The notes: generated by a model from the letters alone, not told the origin. DNA of 64,000 nt from Hymenobacter jejuensis (GCF_006337165.1 NZ_CP040896.1:4030001-4094000), one strand, 5' to 3'; counted from the stretch's first letter, positions 51,740 to 60,972 are shown. Made by a program: numbers and translations.

Positions 51740-54580
51740 ATGATGGAAAACTCCATAACGCTAAAGCGGGCAATCGTAACCATTCTGGTTTTGATTGCGG
51801 CCATGCCTTCACTAATGGTTGCGACTGCCCAAGTAGTGCAGCTGCCCGCAACACTACCGGCGGGCCATCCGCGCCTCCTGATCAAGGCTAGTGGTAAGGA
51901 GCAACTGCGTCAGCGCCTGACAACGCAGGAAGAGGCCCGCCACATCTTCGAGAGCATTAGGGCCAAAGTTGATCCGTATGTGGTGCGTCATCAGTCTGAT
52001 CCCCAATGGATTGTCTCGCGCCTGCAGATGTACTGGAAAACCAAAGCCACCGAAATTTTTGTCAAAGGTCCGGTTTTCGCCTACGCTGGCGGAGCGGCTG
52101 CCCCAGCGCCTACCGTGCGCTACACAGGAACCCGCGATGCCGTGACGCCTTACCTGCGCCCGAAATTAGAAGACATCAAGCCCTACCTGGACGACGCACG
52201 GGGTCTGTATTTGCAGCATGCCACGACCAAGCAGTGGGAGTGGGCCGACCCAGCCAAGGCAGGACGCATTGTGGAAGCCATCAACCGCGAGATCATGAGC
52301 TTGGCGCAGCAGGCTGCGTTTTTGTACTGGTACACCGGCGAGGAGAAGTACGCCAAGTTTGCGTACGACCTGCTGGATACTTACCTCGTGGGCATATACT
52401 ACCGTAGGGAGCCCGTGGACCTAAGTCATAGCCACCAGCAAACGCTGGTGGGCCTGACCTCTTTCGAAGTTATCCATGAAGACGTGCTCAACGAGGTAAC
52501 TTCCACCTACGACTTCCTGCACGAATACGTAGTCAGGCGTGCGCCGCAAAAAAAGCTGCTCTACGATCAGGCCCTGCAGAAATGGGCTGACCTGATCATC
52601 AAAAACGGCGTGCCCTTCAATAACTGGGACCTGATCGAAGCCCGTTTTGTATCGCTGATCGCCGTAGTGCTCGACGACGACGCAACCTACGCCAACAGCC
52701 ACGGCAGCCACTACTACCTCGATCAGATCATCAACCAAACCAGTACCCGGCAGTGGGGCCTGACGGAACTCATTCGGAGGGGATTTGATACAAATTCTGG
52801 CATTTGGAGCGAATGCCCCGGGTATTCAGTGAACGTAGTGAAAGACTTCACGGAGTTTGTGATGCTCTTTGATCAAGTCCTCGGCGTGGATTTGGTAGCT
52901 CAGATTCCACTTATTCCCAAAGCGGTGCTGGCCACGGCGCAGTATGCGTTTCCAAACGGCAACATCGTCGGCTTCGGCGACACGCACTACGGCCCGCTGC
53001 CCACCGAATCGATGCTGAACATGGTGGCCAACGCCCAGCACTTCAACAAGCCGGAGCAGGAGCGGCAGTTTACCAGCCTGCTTAAAACCGTACGCCAGCA
53101 AACCGGCCACATCGACGGTCATGGCGGCGGTAGTGGCTTAGCTGCCTTATTTTCTTCGGCGACTTTGCTGCGCGACGACATTCCGGGAGGCAAGCCTTCG
53201 GACTTCGTAACGCCTACGTTTTACTCTCCGAACGTAAGCTGGCTCGTGCAGCGGCTGAACCCCAACAGCGCCCGCCGCGGTCTGCTCATCTCGCAGGCCG
53301 GCTCGATGGGCAACCATGCCCATGCGAACGGCGTTGCGATGGAATTGTACGGCCAGGGCGTGGTGCTGGCCCCCGAAGGGGGCATTGGTACTTCCTACTT
53401 TCAGCCCGACTACGCCGAGTACTACTCCCAGTTTCCGGCGCACAACACGGTTATGGTAGACGGCATTTCGGCCTACCCCGTGATGAAGAGCAACCACGGC
53501 TTTTCCGTACAGGGCGTCTACCCGCCGGTGGGCCAAATCACTTCGTCGCCCTTCGGGGCTTTTACCTATTCCGACGTGTTGTTTCGCGAGCCGGAAACGC
53601 AAGCCGATCAGCGCCGCCAGATGGGCATTGTCCGCACGGGCGACTCTACGGGCTATTACATCGACATTTTCCGCTCGCACAAAGTCCAGGGAGGCGACAA
53701 GTTCCACGATTATTTCTTCCACGGGGTAGGGCAGGAGTTGACTGTAACCGATCCTGCTGGCCAGCCGCTCGCGCTGCAGCCTACCGCGCAATTAGCCTTC
53801 GCCGAAGGCCACCTGTTTGCCTTGGATTATCTCTGGGACAAGAAGTCGGCACTGACGACCCAGGATGTATCGGCCACCTTCAGCCTAACTGTGCCCGGAC
53901 GACCCACGGCGCAGCTGCACCTGTGGATGCTGGGCGCACCCGAGCGCGAAATTTTCACCATGAAAGCGCCCAAGTCCACTGCCTACGGCCGCGACAACAT
54001 GCTGCCCCTGGACATTGCCGAGTTGCCACTGCCCACAATCGTGGTGCGTCAGCGCGGCCAGGCCTGGACCCGGCCCTTTGCGGCCGTGTACGAGGCCACT
54101 GCAGCCGACGCGCCACGGACCATTCGCGCCGTTGCAAGCTTCGCTCCGAAGGGCGCGTGGCCCGAGTTTGTGGGGCTTCGGGTGGAAACTATGGCCGGCC
54201 GGCAGGACTACATCTTCTCCAACGCCGGGGTAGCCGCCGTGACACATCAGGACATGGCCGCAGAAGCCGATTACGCACTCGTGAGCTTCCAGGGCGCCGA
54301 CCTAAGCAGCCTGCTGCTGGGCCACGGCCGCATGGTGAGCAAGGGGGGCTATGCCCTGACGGCCAAGGGCGGAGCAACCACGGCCGCGCTATCAAAGCAA
54401 AACAACGGCTGGCATTTTTCCGCTGACCAGCCGCTGACCCTGACGCTGCCCGGCAAAGCCGGTAAGAGCCTGCTTCTGAATGGTGCCCGCTACGCAGGTA
54501 AAAAGACGAAAATAAACGGTCAGGCGGCGGTAAGCTTTGAGCTGCCTGCCACAAGCGAAGCAAAGCTAGAGCAGAAATAG
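51740..54580 (+). CDS. Heparinase II/III-family polysaccharide lyase
   Basis: 946 residues with a signal peptide (ILVLIAAMPSLMVATA). Alpha/alpha-toroid part (about 35-480; HPRLLIKASGKEQLR, AAFLYWYTGEEKYAKFAYDLLDTY, NNWDLIEARFVSLIAVVL, GIWSECPGYSVNVVKDF) and heparinase II/III beta-part (about 500-900) with GSMGNHAHANGVAMELYGQG (about 522-541), YAEYYSQFPAHNTVMVDG and HKVQGGDKFHDYFFHG. The His of NHAHANG and Tyr of the following block are superfamily catalytic candidates. It would cut uronic-acid-containing chains by elimination. It is a different branch from the lyase at 38148. Follows the SDR gene after 40 bp. Confidence 0.88.
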   Translation: MMENSITLKRAIVTILVLIAAMPSLMVATAQVVQLPATLPAGHPRLLIKASGKEQLRQRLTTQEEARHIFESIRAKVDPYVVRHQSDPQWIVSRLQMYWKTKATEIFVKGPVFAYAGGAAAPAPTVRYTGTRDAVTPYLRPKLEDIKPYLDDARGLYLQHATTKQWEWADPAKAGRIVEAINREIMSLAQQAAFLYWYTGEEKYAKFAYDLLDTYLVGIYYRREPVDLSHSHQQTLVGLTSFEVIHEDVLNEVTSTYDFLHEYVVRRAPQKKLLYDQALQKWADLIIKNGVPFNNWDLIEARFVSLIAVVLDDDATYANSHGSHYYLDQIINQTSTRQWGLTELIRRGFDTNSGIWSECPGYSVNVVKDFTEFVMLFDQVLGVDLVAQIPLIPKAVLATAQYAFPNGNIVGFGDTHYGPLPTESMLNMVANAQHFNKPEQERQFTSLLKTVRQQTGHIDGHGGGSGLAALFSSATLLRDDIPGGKPSDFVTPTFYSPNVSWLVQRLNPNSARRGLLISQAGSMGNHAHANGVAMELYGQGVVLAPEGGIGTSYFQPDYAEYYSQFPAHNTVMVDGISAYPVMKSNHGFSVQGVYPPVGQITSSPFGAFTYSDVLFREPETQADQRRQMGIVRTGDSTGYYIDIFRSHKVQGGDKFHDYFFHGVGQELTVTDPAGQPLALQPTAQLAFAEGHLFALDYLWDKKSALTTQDVSATFSLTVPGRPTAQLHLWMLGAPEREIFTMKAPKSTAYGRDNMLPLDIAELPLPTIVVRQRGQAWTRPFAAVYEATAADAPRTIRAVASFAPKGAWPEFVGLRVETMAGRQDYIFSNAGVAAVTHQDMAAEADYALVSFQGADLSSLLLGHGRMVSKGGYALTAKGGATTAALSKQNNGWHFSADQPLTLTLPGKAGKSLLLNGARYAGKKTKINGQAAVSFELPATSEAKLEQK

Positions 54581-54613
54581 ATTCTTGAACCAAATGTAAT
54601 TGATTGATGAACA

Positions 54614-56293
54614 ATGATTTATAAATCATGCGTAAGCTGGCTGCGGTTCGTGGTTATGCTGCTGCTGTGGGGTGAAAGCGCTACCACAAGCTTTGGGCAG
54701 GTATGGCAATGGTCGGTGCCAGTGCAGGAAGTTGTATCGCCCGAAACCAACGATCACCCGCGCGCTTTCCTCTGGATTCCGCCGCAGTGCAAACAGGTGC
54801 GGGCCGTGGTGGTGGGGCAGCACAACATGCTGGAAGAAGGGGTGCTGGAGCACCCCGAGTTTCGGGCGGAGCTGGCGAGGCTGGGTATCGCCGAAGTTTG
54901 GGTGACGCCCGGCATCAACGTGGTCTTCGACTTTCAACACGGGGCGGGGGAGCAATTTGAAGGCATGATGCAGGCTTTGGCGGCGGCCTCGGGATACCAG
55001 GAACTGGCCGAAGCGCCGGTGGTGCCCATCGGTCATTCAGCGCTGGCCAGCTACCCGTGGAACTTTGCAGCCTGGAACCCGGGGCGCACCCTGGCCATCA
55101 TTTCGCTGAAAGGCGACGCGCCTCTCACGAACCTTACCGGCAGCGGCCGCCCCAATCCGGATTGGGGCTCCCGCACGATTGACGGCGTGCCTGCGCTGAT
55201 GGTTATTGGCGAATACGAGTGGATGGAAGCCCGCATGGCGCCCGCCCTGACCTACCGCACCCAGCATCCTGCCGCCCCGATTTCGCTGCTCGTGGACGCC
55301 GGGCACGGCCACTTTGACTTTTCTGACCCGCTGATTGAGTACCTGAATCTCTTTCTCCGCAAAGCCGTTGCCCAACGCTTGCCCATCCGCACCACGATTG
55401 GAAAGCCGGGGTTGCTGACGCCCATCGACCCGACACAAGGTTGGCTGGGCGATCGCTGGCGCCCCGATGCCCCACCGCAGGCTCCCGCGGCGGCGTTTGC
55501 TGCTTACACGGGCAAAGTGCCGGAAGCCTTCTGGTATTTTGATCAGGAAATGGCTGCGGCGACCGAGCAGCACTACGCCCGCATGCGCGGCAAGCAGCCC
55601 CAGTTGCTGGGCTTTGTGCAGGACGGCAAATCCTTGCCGCAAACGGAGACGCACCAGCAAATCAACCTGCGGTTTACGCCTTTGGCCGACGGCATGAGCT
55701 TTCGGGTGAGCAGCGTCTTTCTGGACTCTGTACCCGCCGGCAGCCCCAACCCACCTCGGTGGACTCATTTGCCGGTTGGTGCCCCACTGACGCACGCCCC
55801 CGGCCCGGTTGCCGTATCGCGCATCACCGGTCCGGTTGTGCAAACTGGCCCCGACACCTGGGCCATCCAATTCTACCGAATGGGCCTGGATAATCCGCGC
55901 CGCTCCAACGACATCTGGCTGCTGGCGAGCCACCCCGGCGACGCCCGGTTCAAGAGCGCTGTGCAGCAGGCCAACCTTCGGTTTCCGCTCCAGAATAAAG
56001 AAGGGGCCGCTCAGCACATCACTTTTCCGCCCCTGGCCAATGTGAAGGCCAAGAGGCTGAAACACAGTACAGTGCCGCTCGCAGCTACTTCCGACGCGAA
56101 CGTGCCCGTGCACTACTACGTGCAGGAAGGCCCAGTTGAGTTGAAAGGCAATTCGCTCATCTTCAGCGAGGTGCCACCCCGTGCCAAATTCCCGGTAAAG
56201 GTAACGGTGGTGGCTTGGCAGTACGGCCGTGGCCATGAGCCAAAGCTTCAGACGGCTACGCCAGTACTGCAAACATTCTATATCACCAAGTAA
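54614..56293 (+). CDS. Alpha/beta-hydrolase, probable carbohydrate esterase with C-terminal beta-domain (copy 2)
   Basis: 559 residues, paralogue of 36448-38115 along its whole length (QVWQWSVPVQEV, RAFLWIPPQCKQVRAVVVGQHNM, EFRAELARLGIAEVWVTPG). Signal peptide follows an ATG start (VVMLLLWGESATTSFG). Nucleophile elbow GHSALAS (Ser142) and AGHGHFDF (His 231 or 233) are intact. The C-terminal block LAATSDANVPVHYYVQEGPVE and FPVKVTVVAWQYG mirrors copy 1. As in copy 1, it stands beside a heparinase II/III-like lyase gene and near a PL38-like gene, which supports a role in de-esterifying the same substrate. Not assigned to a named esterase family. Confidence 0.77.
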   Translation: MIYKSCVSWLRFVVMLLLWGESATTSFGQVWQWSVPVQEVVSPETNDHPRAFLWIPPQCKQVRAVVVGQHNMLEEGVLEHPEFRAELARLGIAEVWVTPGINVVFDFQHGAGEQFEGMMQALAAASGYQELAEAPVVPIGHSALASYPWNFAAWNPGRTLAIISLKGDAPLTNLTGSGRPNPDWGSRTIDGVPALMVIGEYEWMEARMAPALTYRTQHPAAPISLLVDAGHGHFDFSDPLIEYLNLFLRKAVAQRLPIRTTIGKPGLLTPIDPTQGWLGDRWRPDAPPQAPAAAFAAYTGKVPEAFWYFDQEMAAATEQHYARMRGKQPQLLGFVQDGKSLPQTETHQQINLRFTPLADGMSFRVSSVFLDSVPAGSPNPPRWTHLPVGAPLTHAPGPVAVSRITGPVVQTGPDTWAIQFYRMGLDNPRRSNDIWLLASHPGDARFKSAVQQANLRFPLQNKEGAAQHITFPPLANVKAKRLKHSTVPLAATSDANVPVHYYVQEGPVELKGNSLIFSEVPPRAKFPVKVTVVAWQYGRGHEPKLQTATPVLQTFYITK

Positions 56294-56402
56294 GCCTGAT
56301 TGTAGGCTTTCGGCTCATTCGCATACTCCCCATGCTTACGAAGCACTGATCGTCGTTTACCAAGCACGGTGGAGTACCATTCTATATTTAAAAATTATAG
56401 TC

Positions 56403-56422
56403 ATCAGGTAGGTTCAGGGAGG
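56403..56422 (+). promoter_or_regulatory. Tandem TCAGG element, copy 4 (upstream of the T9SS PL38-like gene)
   Basis: ATCAGGTAGG then TTCAGGGAGG, followed by CTAGGCGG. TATATTTA (56383-56390), close to the -7 consensus, lies 12 bp before it, so the element may be in the leader just after the transcription start. About 93 bp from the chosen ATG. Confidence 0.55.
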
Positions 56423-56515
56423 CTAGGCGGAAGTAGCAGTCTACTTTCAGCTTAGCATACCGTCGGTTGCAAAAGCCTGATGGTATGGTTATTACATTCT
56501 CAACCCCACCATCTT

Positions 56516-59500
56516 ATGACAAAACCTACTACTAACCTACGGGCCAGTCGGCTCTTGCGCAGAGTACTGTGGCTGGCACTATGGGCTCGCACGTTTACGG
56601 TCGCCAAACTCAGGCCCCGGCGGATAAGCGGGACCATGCTTTCGGCATTTTTTTGCCTAGGCGGCCTTACGCTGCTGCACACGTCGGCGCTGGCCCAGCA
56701 AGGGGCGCTGAACGATGATTTCTCGACGGGCAGCAACTCCGGCTGGATTACCCCAGTGACCGGCTCTTCCAGCCAGGTAACAAACGGTCAGCTGGTCGTG
56801 AACATGGCCGTGCAAGATGCCAGCCGGGGCTACTACCGCGGCGATTTTCAGAAAAGCGGCGGAGTTACTTTTCACGCCGGCACGCACCCCATTGTCGCGG
56901 TCAAATTCAACAAGCCCCCGCGGGCAAATTTCTTCTTTGACACCAACCTGGGCTCGTATAACGGCACCAACAACAACGCCACCAAGATCGAGACGGCCAC
57001 GGGCAACGTGTACTACTGGGACCTGTCAACCGGAAAGCTCGGCAGCACAACCCTGTCACGTACCCAGCCTACTACCGTGTCTTTGTTTCAGTTCAAACTC
57101 GCGGAAATCGTCCTCACCCAGGCAGAGATTGCCGCCAAGGATTTTTCCTTTGAGGTGAGCTGGGTGAAGACTTTTAGCTCAGTAGATGAGTTGCGCGCTT
57201 ACGCAACGCCGGTGGGCACGCCGCACCCCGTATTTGAATATACTGGGCAGTTTGTTCATCCAGGATTGCTGCACAATGCAGCTGATTTAGCCCGCATCAA
57301 AAGCTTGGTAGACACTAAGTTTGGTCGCGCTTATAAAAGCTATCAGCTGCTGGCCGCTTCATCTAAGGCTTCGTCTTCTTACGCCAAAGCCGGGCCTTTT
57401 AAGCTGCTTACCCGCGATGCTACCCTGACCATCGCAACGCCTACGGGGACGGCCTCCGGCGGCGCCGTGAAGAACGGTGTGGAAAGCGACTTTATGGCCG
57501 CCTACTACAATGCCCTGATGTGGAACATCACCGGCAACGAAGCCCACGCCCAAAAAGCCGTGGAAATTATCGATGCCTACGCTGACTTTACGGTTGGCAT
57601 TGCCGGCACCGACGCCGAACTCAACGGCTTGTACGGCTTTATGCTGGCAAACGCGGCCGAGCTAATGCGCTCCACCTACCCAGCGTGGGGCGCCGACCGG
57701 GTGCAGAAATGCCAAGCCATGCTGAAGAATGTGTTTTACCCCACCCTGCAAAACTTCAAGCCCTGCGCCCACGGCAACTGGGACATTATCTGCATGAAGG
57801 CGCTGATGGCGATTGCCATTTTCAGCGAAGACACGCCCATGTTCAACAAGGTGGTAAACTACTTCTACTACGGCGAAGGCAACGGCAGCATCGACCGCTA
57901 TGTGCTGACTCCTGCCGGGCAGCTACAGGAAAGCAACCGCGACCAGCCGCACACGATGCTGGCCATTGGCTCCTTGGCCGAAATCGCCGAAATCGCACTG
58001 AAGCAGGGCACGGACCTGTATTCAGCTTCCAACAACGCCATCATGCGCGGGTACGAGTACACGGCCAAGTATAACTTAGGCTACGACGTGCCTTACCAAA
58101 CAAGCTACGACTACTGCGAGAAAAACTACACGGATTATACTCCCGAGGCTATTTCCGCCGTGGAGCGCGGAGTTTTTCGGGCGGTTTTCGAAATCGCCTA
58201 CAACCACTACGTGTTTCGCAAAAACCAGAAAATGCCCTACACCTTGGAAGTTCTGGGCAGAACAGGACCTGAAGGGGCGCCCTTCGGGGCCGACAACCCC
58301 GGCTACGGCTCGCTGTTCTTTTACCTGAATCCGAAAGAAGATTATGAGTACACCGGCGGCGCTGTTGACCCGGCAGTTGGCCTGCTCAACGACAACTTCA
58401 CCACGGGTACCGATGGGTGGCAGGCAGCAACTGCGGGCTCCACGGCAACGGCAGCGGATGGGCAGCTGAAAATCACGATTGTGACCCCAGTGGGCGGTAA
58501 GGGCCGCGGCGACATGAAAAAGCCCAACACGACCTTATATCCCAACAACTACCCCATCCTGGCCATCAAGATGAAAAAGCCGGCAGCGGTAAATCTGACG
58601 TTGGATACCAACTTGGGTGCCTATGGCAACGGCGCCAACAAGTGGACGGGAAAAGTAGGTGAGGACATCTATTACTACGACATGACCAAGGTCGGTTTCG
58701 GCGCCGGGCCCATGTTTATTACGACGCCTACTTCTCTGGGCACGTTCCAGTTTAAAGTAGCCGACATCACGTCCGGCGAGAGCAGCTACACCGTCGATTG
58801 GGTGAAAACGGTGAAGAGCGTGAACGACTTGCTAGCGTATGATCCGAATACGGGCCTGATCAACGACAACTTTACAGCCGGTACCGATGGGTGGGCCCCG
58901 GCAACGAGTGGTTCTACGGCCATCGCTGAAAACGGACAGCTAAAGGTCAGCCTTGCAACCCTGGCGGGCGGTAAGGGGCGGGGCGACATAAAAAGAACCG
59001 CCGGCGCCACGTTATACCCTGCCAACTACCCCATTTTGGCCATCAAACTCAAGAACCCTGCCGTTGTCAACCTGACGTTGGATACAAACTTGGGTTCTTT
59101 CGGCAACGGCGGCAACCGCTACACGGGCAAGGTCGGCGAGCACATCTACTACTTCGACCTGAGCAAAACCGGGTTTGGCCCCGATGGTACTTTGCTTTCT
59201 GCCCCCACGGCGCTCGCACTTTTTCAGCTTAAAGTGGCCGACATCACGTCCGGCGAAGCCGGCTACCTGGTCGACTGGGTAAAAACGGTTAAAACCGTGG
59301 AGGAGCTGCAGGGGTTTGTGGCGCCTGATTATCAAGATGTTGTGTTTCCGGTTCTTGCCGAAAAGAAAGTAGGCGACGCCGATTTCACTCCTGCTACGAG
59401 CAGTGCTGGCCTGGCAATAACCTACCGGAGCTCTAACCCCGAGGTAGCCACCGTCGTGGACGGCCGGGTTCACCTTGTGGGCGCGGGCAGTGCCGAAATT

Positions 59501-60784
59501 ACGGCTTCCCAGCCCGGCAACAACGCGTATTATCCGGCGGAAGCCATCACCCGCACCCTAACGGTTGCCAAGGGAAATCAGGAAATCACCTTTGCCCCGG
59601 TTGGTAACCAGGTATATGGATCGGGCCCCATCGAGGTGCCCGTAGTAGCCACTTCCAGTTCGGGCTTGCCCGTAACTGTGACAGTTAGCAGCGGGCCGGC
59701 GCAGCTTAGCGGCTCCTTGCTCACGGTGACGGGCATCGGTACTATAATTCTGCAAGCCTCGCAAGCCGGTAGCGCTAACTATCTGGCGGCCGCCAACGTG
59801 GAGCAGAGCTTTGAAGTGCAAGACCTTACCAAGCCCACGGTCCAGACCAAGAATATTACCCTGCAGCTGAACGAGTTCGGCAGCGCTGTCCTTGCGCCCG
59901 CGCAGGTGAACGAGGGCAGTTCGGATAACTACACGGCAGCGGCCAACCTGAAGCTGGTGCTGGATCAAACCACTTTCGGTTGTGACCAGGTAGGTCCAAA
60001 CAAGGTAACCCTGACCGTAACCGATGAAAGCGGTAATTCTGCCTCCGGAACAGCTGTGGTCACGGTGCTGGGCGAGAAACCCAGCCCCAGCATTGTCGCG
60101 ACGCCGAGCAGTGTGTATGTAAACGGGGTGCCCACGCTGTACATTGGCTACGGGCCACAGAGCGCCACACTTACTGCGTCGGGCGGCAGCTCTTATGCCT
60201 GGAGCCCCGCTACTGGTCTGAGTGATGCTACCAGCGCCGCCCCGGTTTTCACACCCACGGCGGCCGGCACTTACATTTTTACCGTGACGGCCACGAGCAG
60301 CACCGGCTGCAAGGCCACCACTACGCTCACACTGACGGTGGAGGACGTGCGCTGTGGCGCGGGCAGCGATAAGGTGCAAGTATGCCATAAGGGCCAGGTG
60401 ATCTGCGTGGCTGCTGGTGCCCTGAACGCGCACTTAGGCCACGGCGACCAACTCGGCAGCTGCGCGCCCACCGCAAGCCGCAATCCAGGGCAGGAACTGA
60501 AGGCGCCCGCCCTTGCGACTACGGCCCCCATTTTCGAGGCCTACCCCAACCCGTTTGCAGAAAGCACTACGGTGCACTTCCGGGCCACGCAAACCACGCA
60601 AGCCAAACTTCAGGTGTACAATGCGTTGGGACAGTTGGTGGCAACGCTCTATGAAGGGCAAGCCCAGGCTGATCAGGACTACCATGTGTCGTTATCGGGC
60701 CAGGCTTTGGCCAATGGACTCTATACCTGTCGATTATCGCTTGGCGGCAAGCTGTACACGCAACGCTTAGCGCTGACCAAGTAG
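56516..60784 (+). CDS. T9SS-sorted multidomain PL38-like polysaccharide lyase
   Basis: About 1422 residues. Order: export signal (a core ending LHTSALAQ near residue 60; a later start at 56636 is possible), carbohydrate-binding-like domain (about 65-230, LNDDFSTGSNSGW), PL38-like catalytic domain (about 240-605: HPGLLHNAADLARIK, NALMWNITGNEAHAQKA, HGNWDIICMKALMAI, LQESNRDQPHTMLAIG, EYTAKYNLGYD), two further copies of the first domain in tandem (about 624-780 and 782-937, DUF4979-like), two Ig/Big-type domains, an HYR-like and a PKD-like domain, a Cys-rich segment (about 1279-1318, VCHKGQVIC) and a type A T9SS sorting domain (about 1340-1422: AYPNPFAESTTVHF, ANGLYTCRLSLGGK). It is probably secreted and anchored on the cell surface for the first cut of the polymer. 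A terminator follows. Confidence 0.88.
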   Translation: MTKPTTNLRASRLLRRVLWLALWARTFTVAKLRPRRISGTMLSAFFCLGGLTLLHTSALAQQGALNDDFSTGSNSGWITPVTGSSSQVTNGQLVVNMAVQDASRGYYRGDFQKSGGVTFHAGTHPIVAVKFNKPPRANFFFDTNLGSYNGTNNNATKIETATGNVYYWDLSTGKLGSTTLSRTQPTTVSLFQFKLAEIVLTQAEIAAKDFSFEVSWVKTFSSVDELRAYATPVGTPHPVFEYTGQFVHPGLLHNAADLARIKSLVDTKFGRAYKSYQLLAASSKASSSYAKAGPFKLLTRDATLTIATPTGTASGGAVKNGVESDFMAAYYNALMWNITGNEAHAQKAVEIIDAYADFTVGIAGTDAELNGLYGFMLANAAELMRSTYPAWGADRVQKCQAMLKNVFYPTLQNFKPCAHGNWDIICMKALMAIAIFSEDTPMFNKVVNYFYYGEGNGSIDRYVLTPAGQLQESNRDQPHTMLAIGSLAEIAEIALKQGTDLYSASNNAIMRGYEYTAKYNLGYDVPYQTSYDYCEKNYTDYTPEAISAVERGVFRAVFEIAYNHYVFRKNQKMPYTLEVLGRTGPEGAPFGADNPGYGSLFFYLNPKEDYEYTGGAVDPAVGLLNDNFTTGTDGWQAATAGSTATAADGQLKITIVTPVGGKGRGDMKKPNTTLYPNNYPILAIKMKKPAAVNLTLDTNLGAYGNGANKWTGKVGEDIYYYDMTKVGFGAGPMFITTPTSLGTFQFKVADITSGESSYTVDWVKTVKSVNDLLAYDPNTGLINDNFTAGTDGWAPATSGSTAIAENGQLKVSLATLAGGKGRGDIKRTAGATLYPANYPILAIKLKNPAVVNLTLDTNLGSFGNGGNRYTGKVGEHIYYFDLSKTGFGPDGTLLSAPTALALFQLKVADITSGEAGYLVDWVKTVKTVEELQGFVAPDYQDVVFPVLAEKKVGDADFTPATSSAGLAITYRSSNPEVATVVDGRVHLVGAGSAEITASQPGNNAYYPAEAITRTLTVAKGNQEITFAPVGNQVYGSGPIEVPVVATSSSGLPVTVTVSSGPAQLSGSLLTVTGIGTIILQASQAGSANYLAAANVEQSFEVQDLTKPTVQTKNITLQLNEFGSAVLAPAQVNEGSSDNYTAAANLKLVLDQTTFGCDQVGPNKVTLTVTDESGNSASGTAVVTVLGEKPSPSIVATPSSVYVNGVPTLYIGYGPQSATLTASGGSSYAWSPATGLSDATSAAPVFTPTAAGTYIFTVTATSSTGCKATTTLTLTVEDVRCGAGSDKVQVCHKGQVICVAAGALNAHLGHGDQLGSCAPTASRNPGQELKAPALATTAPIFEAYPNPFAESTTVHFRATQTTQAKLQVYNALGQLVATLYEGQAQADQDYHVSLSGQALANGLYTCRLSLGGKLYTQRLALTK
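58385..59325 (+). repeat. Two tandem copies of a carbohydrate-binding-like domain
   Basis: The units starting at 58385 and 58859 (period about 474 bp, 158 codons) share LNDNFTTGTDGW/INDNFTAGTDGW, GGKGRGD, NYPILAIK, VNLTLDTNLG, GKVGE and SYTVDWVKTVKSV/GYLVDWVKTVKTV. A third, more diverged copy precedes the catalytic domain (56708-57205: VAVKFNKPPRANFFFDTNLGS, FSFEVSWVKTF). The two tandem units are close enough to point to a recent internal duplication. Confidence 0.85.
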
Positions 60785-60807
60785 AACTACGGGGTGCAGC
60801 ATTTAGG

Positions 60808-60841
60808 AAAAAGGAGGCGGCCGGATAGTCGCCTCCTTTTT
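60808..60841 (+). terminator. Intrinsic terminator after the T9SS PL38-like gene
   Basis: A perfect 12-bp stem (AAAAAGGAGGCG and CGCCTCCTTTTT) around a 10-nt loop, ending in T's, 24 bp after the stop codon. The A-run on the left also makes it usable in the opposite direction, but no gene approaches from that side. Confidence 0.92.
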
Positions 60842-60857
60842 GTTTGCCGGATGCTCA

Positions 60858-60889
60858 TTGTCTGCGCCATGCGTGCCCGGATATATTTG
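60858..60889 (+). promoter_or_regulatory. Candidate sigma-ABfr-type promoter of the DUF4861 gene
   Basis: TATATTTG at 60882-60889 matches the Bacteroidota -7 consensus TAnnTTTG exactly, and TTG at 60858-60860 stands 21 bp before it as a -33 candidate. It follows directly after the terminator at 60808-60841. The predicted transcript would begin near 60896, just before the TCAGG element. Confidence 0.5.
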
Positions 60890-60905
60890 GGCGAAAAGCT
60901 GGGCA

Positions 60906-60925
60906 ATCAGGAGGGGTCAGAAAGG
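60906..60925 (+). promoter_or_regulatory. Tandem TCAGG element, copy 5 (upstream of the DUF4861 gene)
   Basis: ATCAGGAGGG then GTCAGAAAGG, followed by TTAGGGGTGG, again with 10-bp period. It lies 16 bp after a good -7 element, so here the element would be near or just after the transcription start, in the 5' leader. Confidence 0.5.
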
Positions 60926-60972
60926 TTAGGGGTGGGGCTGCACATAATTTGCCTTTCCATTCCTTCTACTTT

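Noticed and set aside
58385..59325. Mobile element or CRISPR-like repeats
   Set aside because: The repeats are in frame, about 474 bp long and encode a protein domain; no spacers, transposase or terminal inverted repeats were seen.
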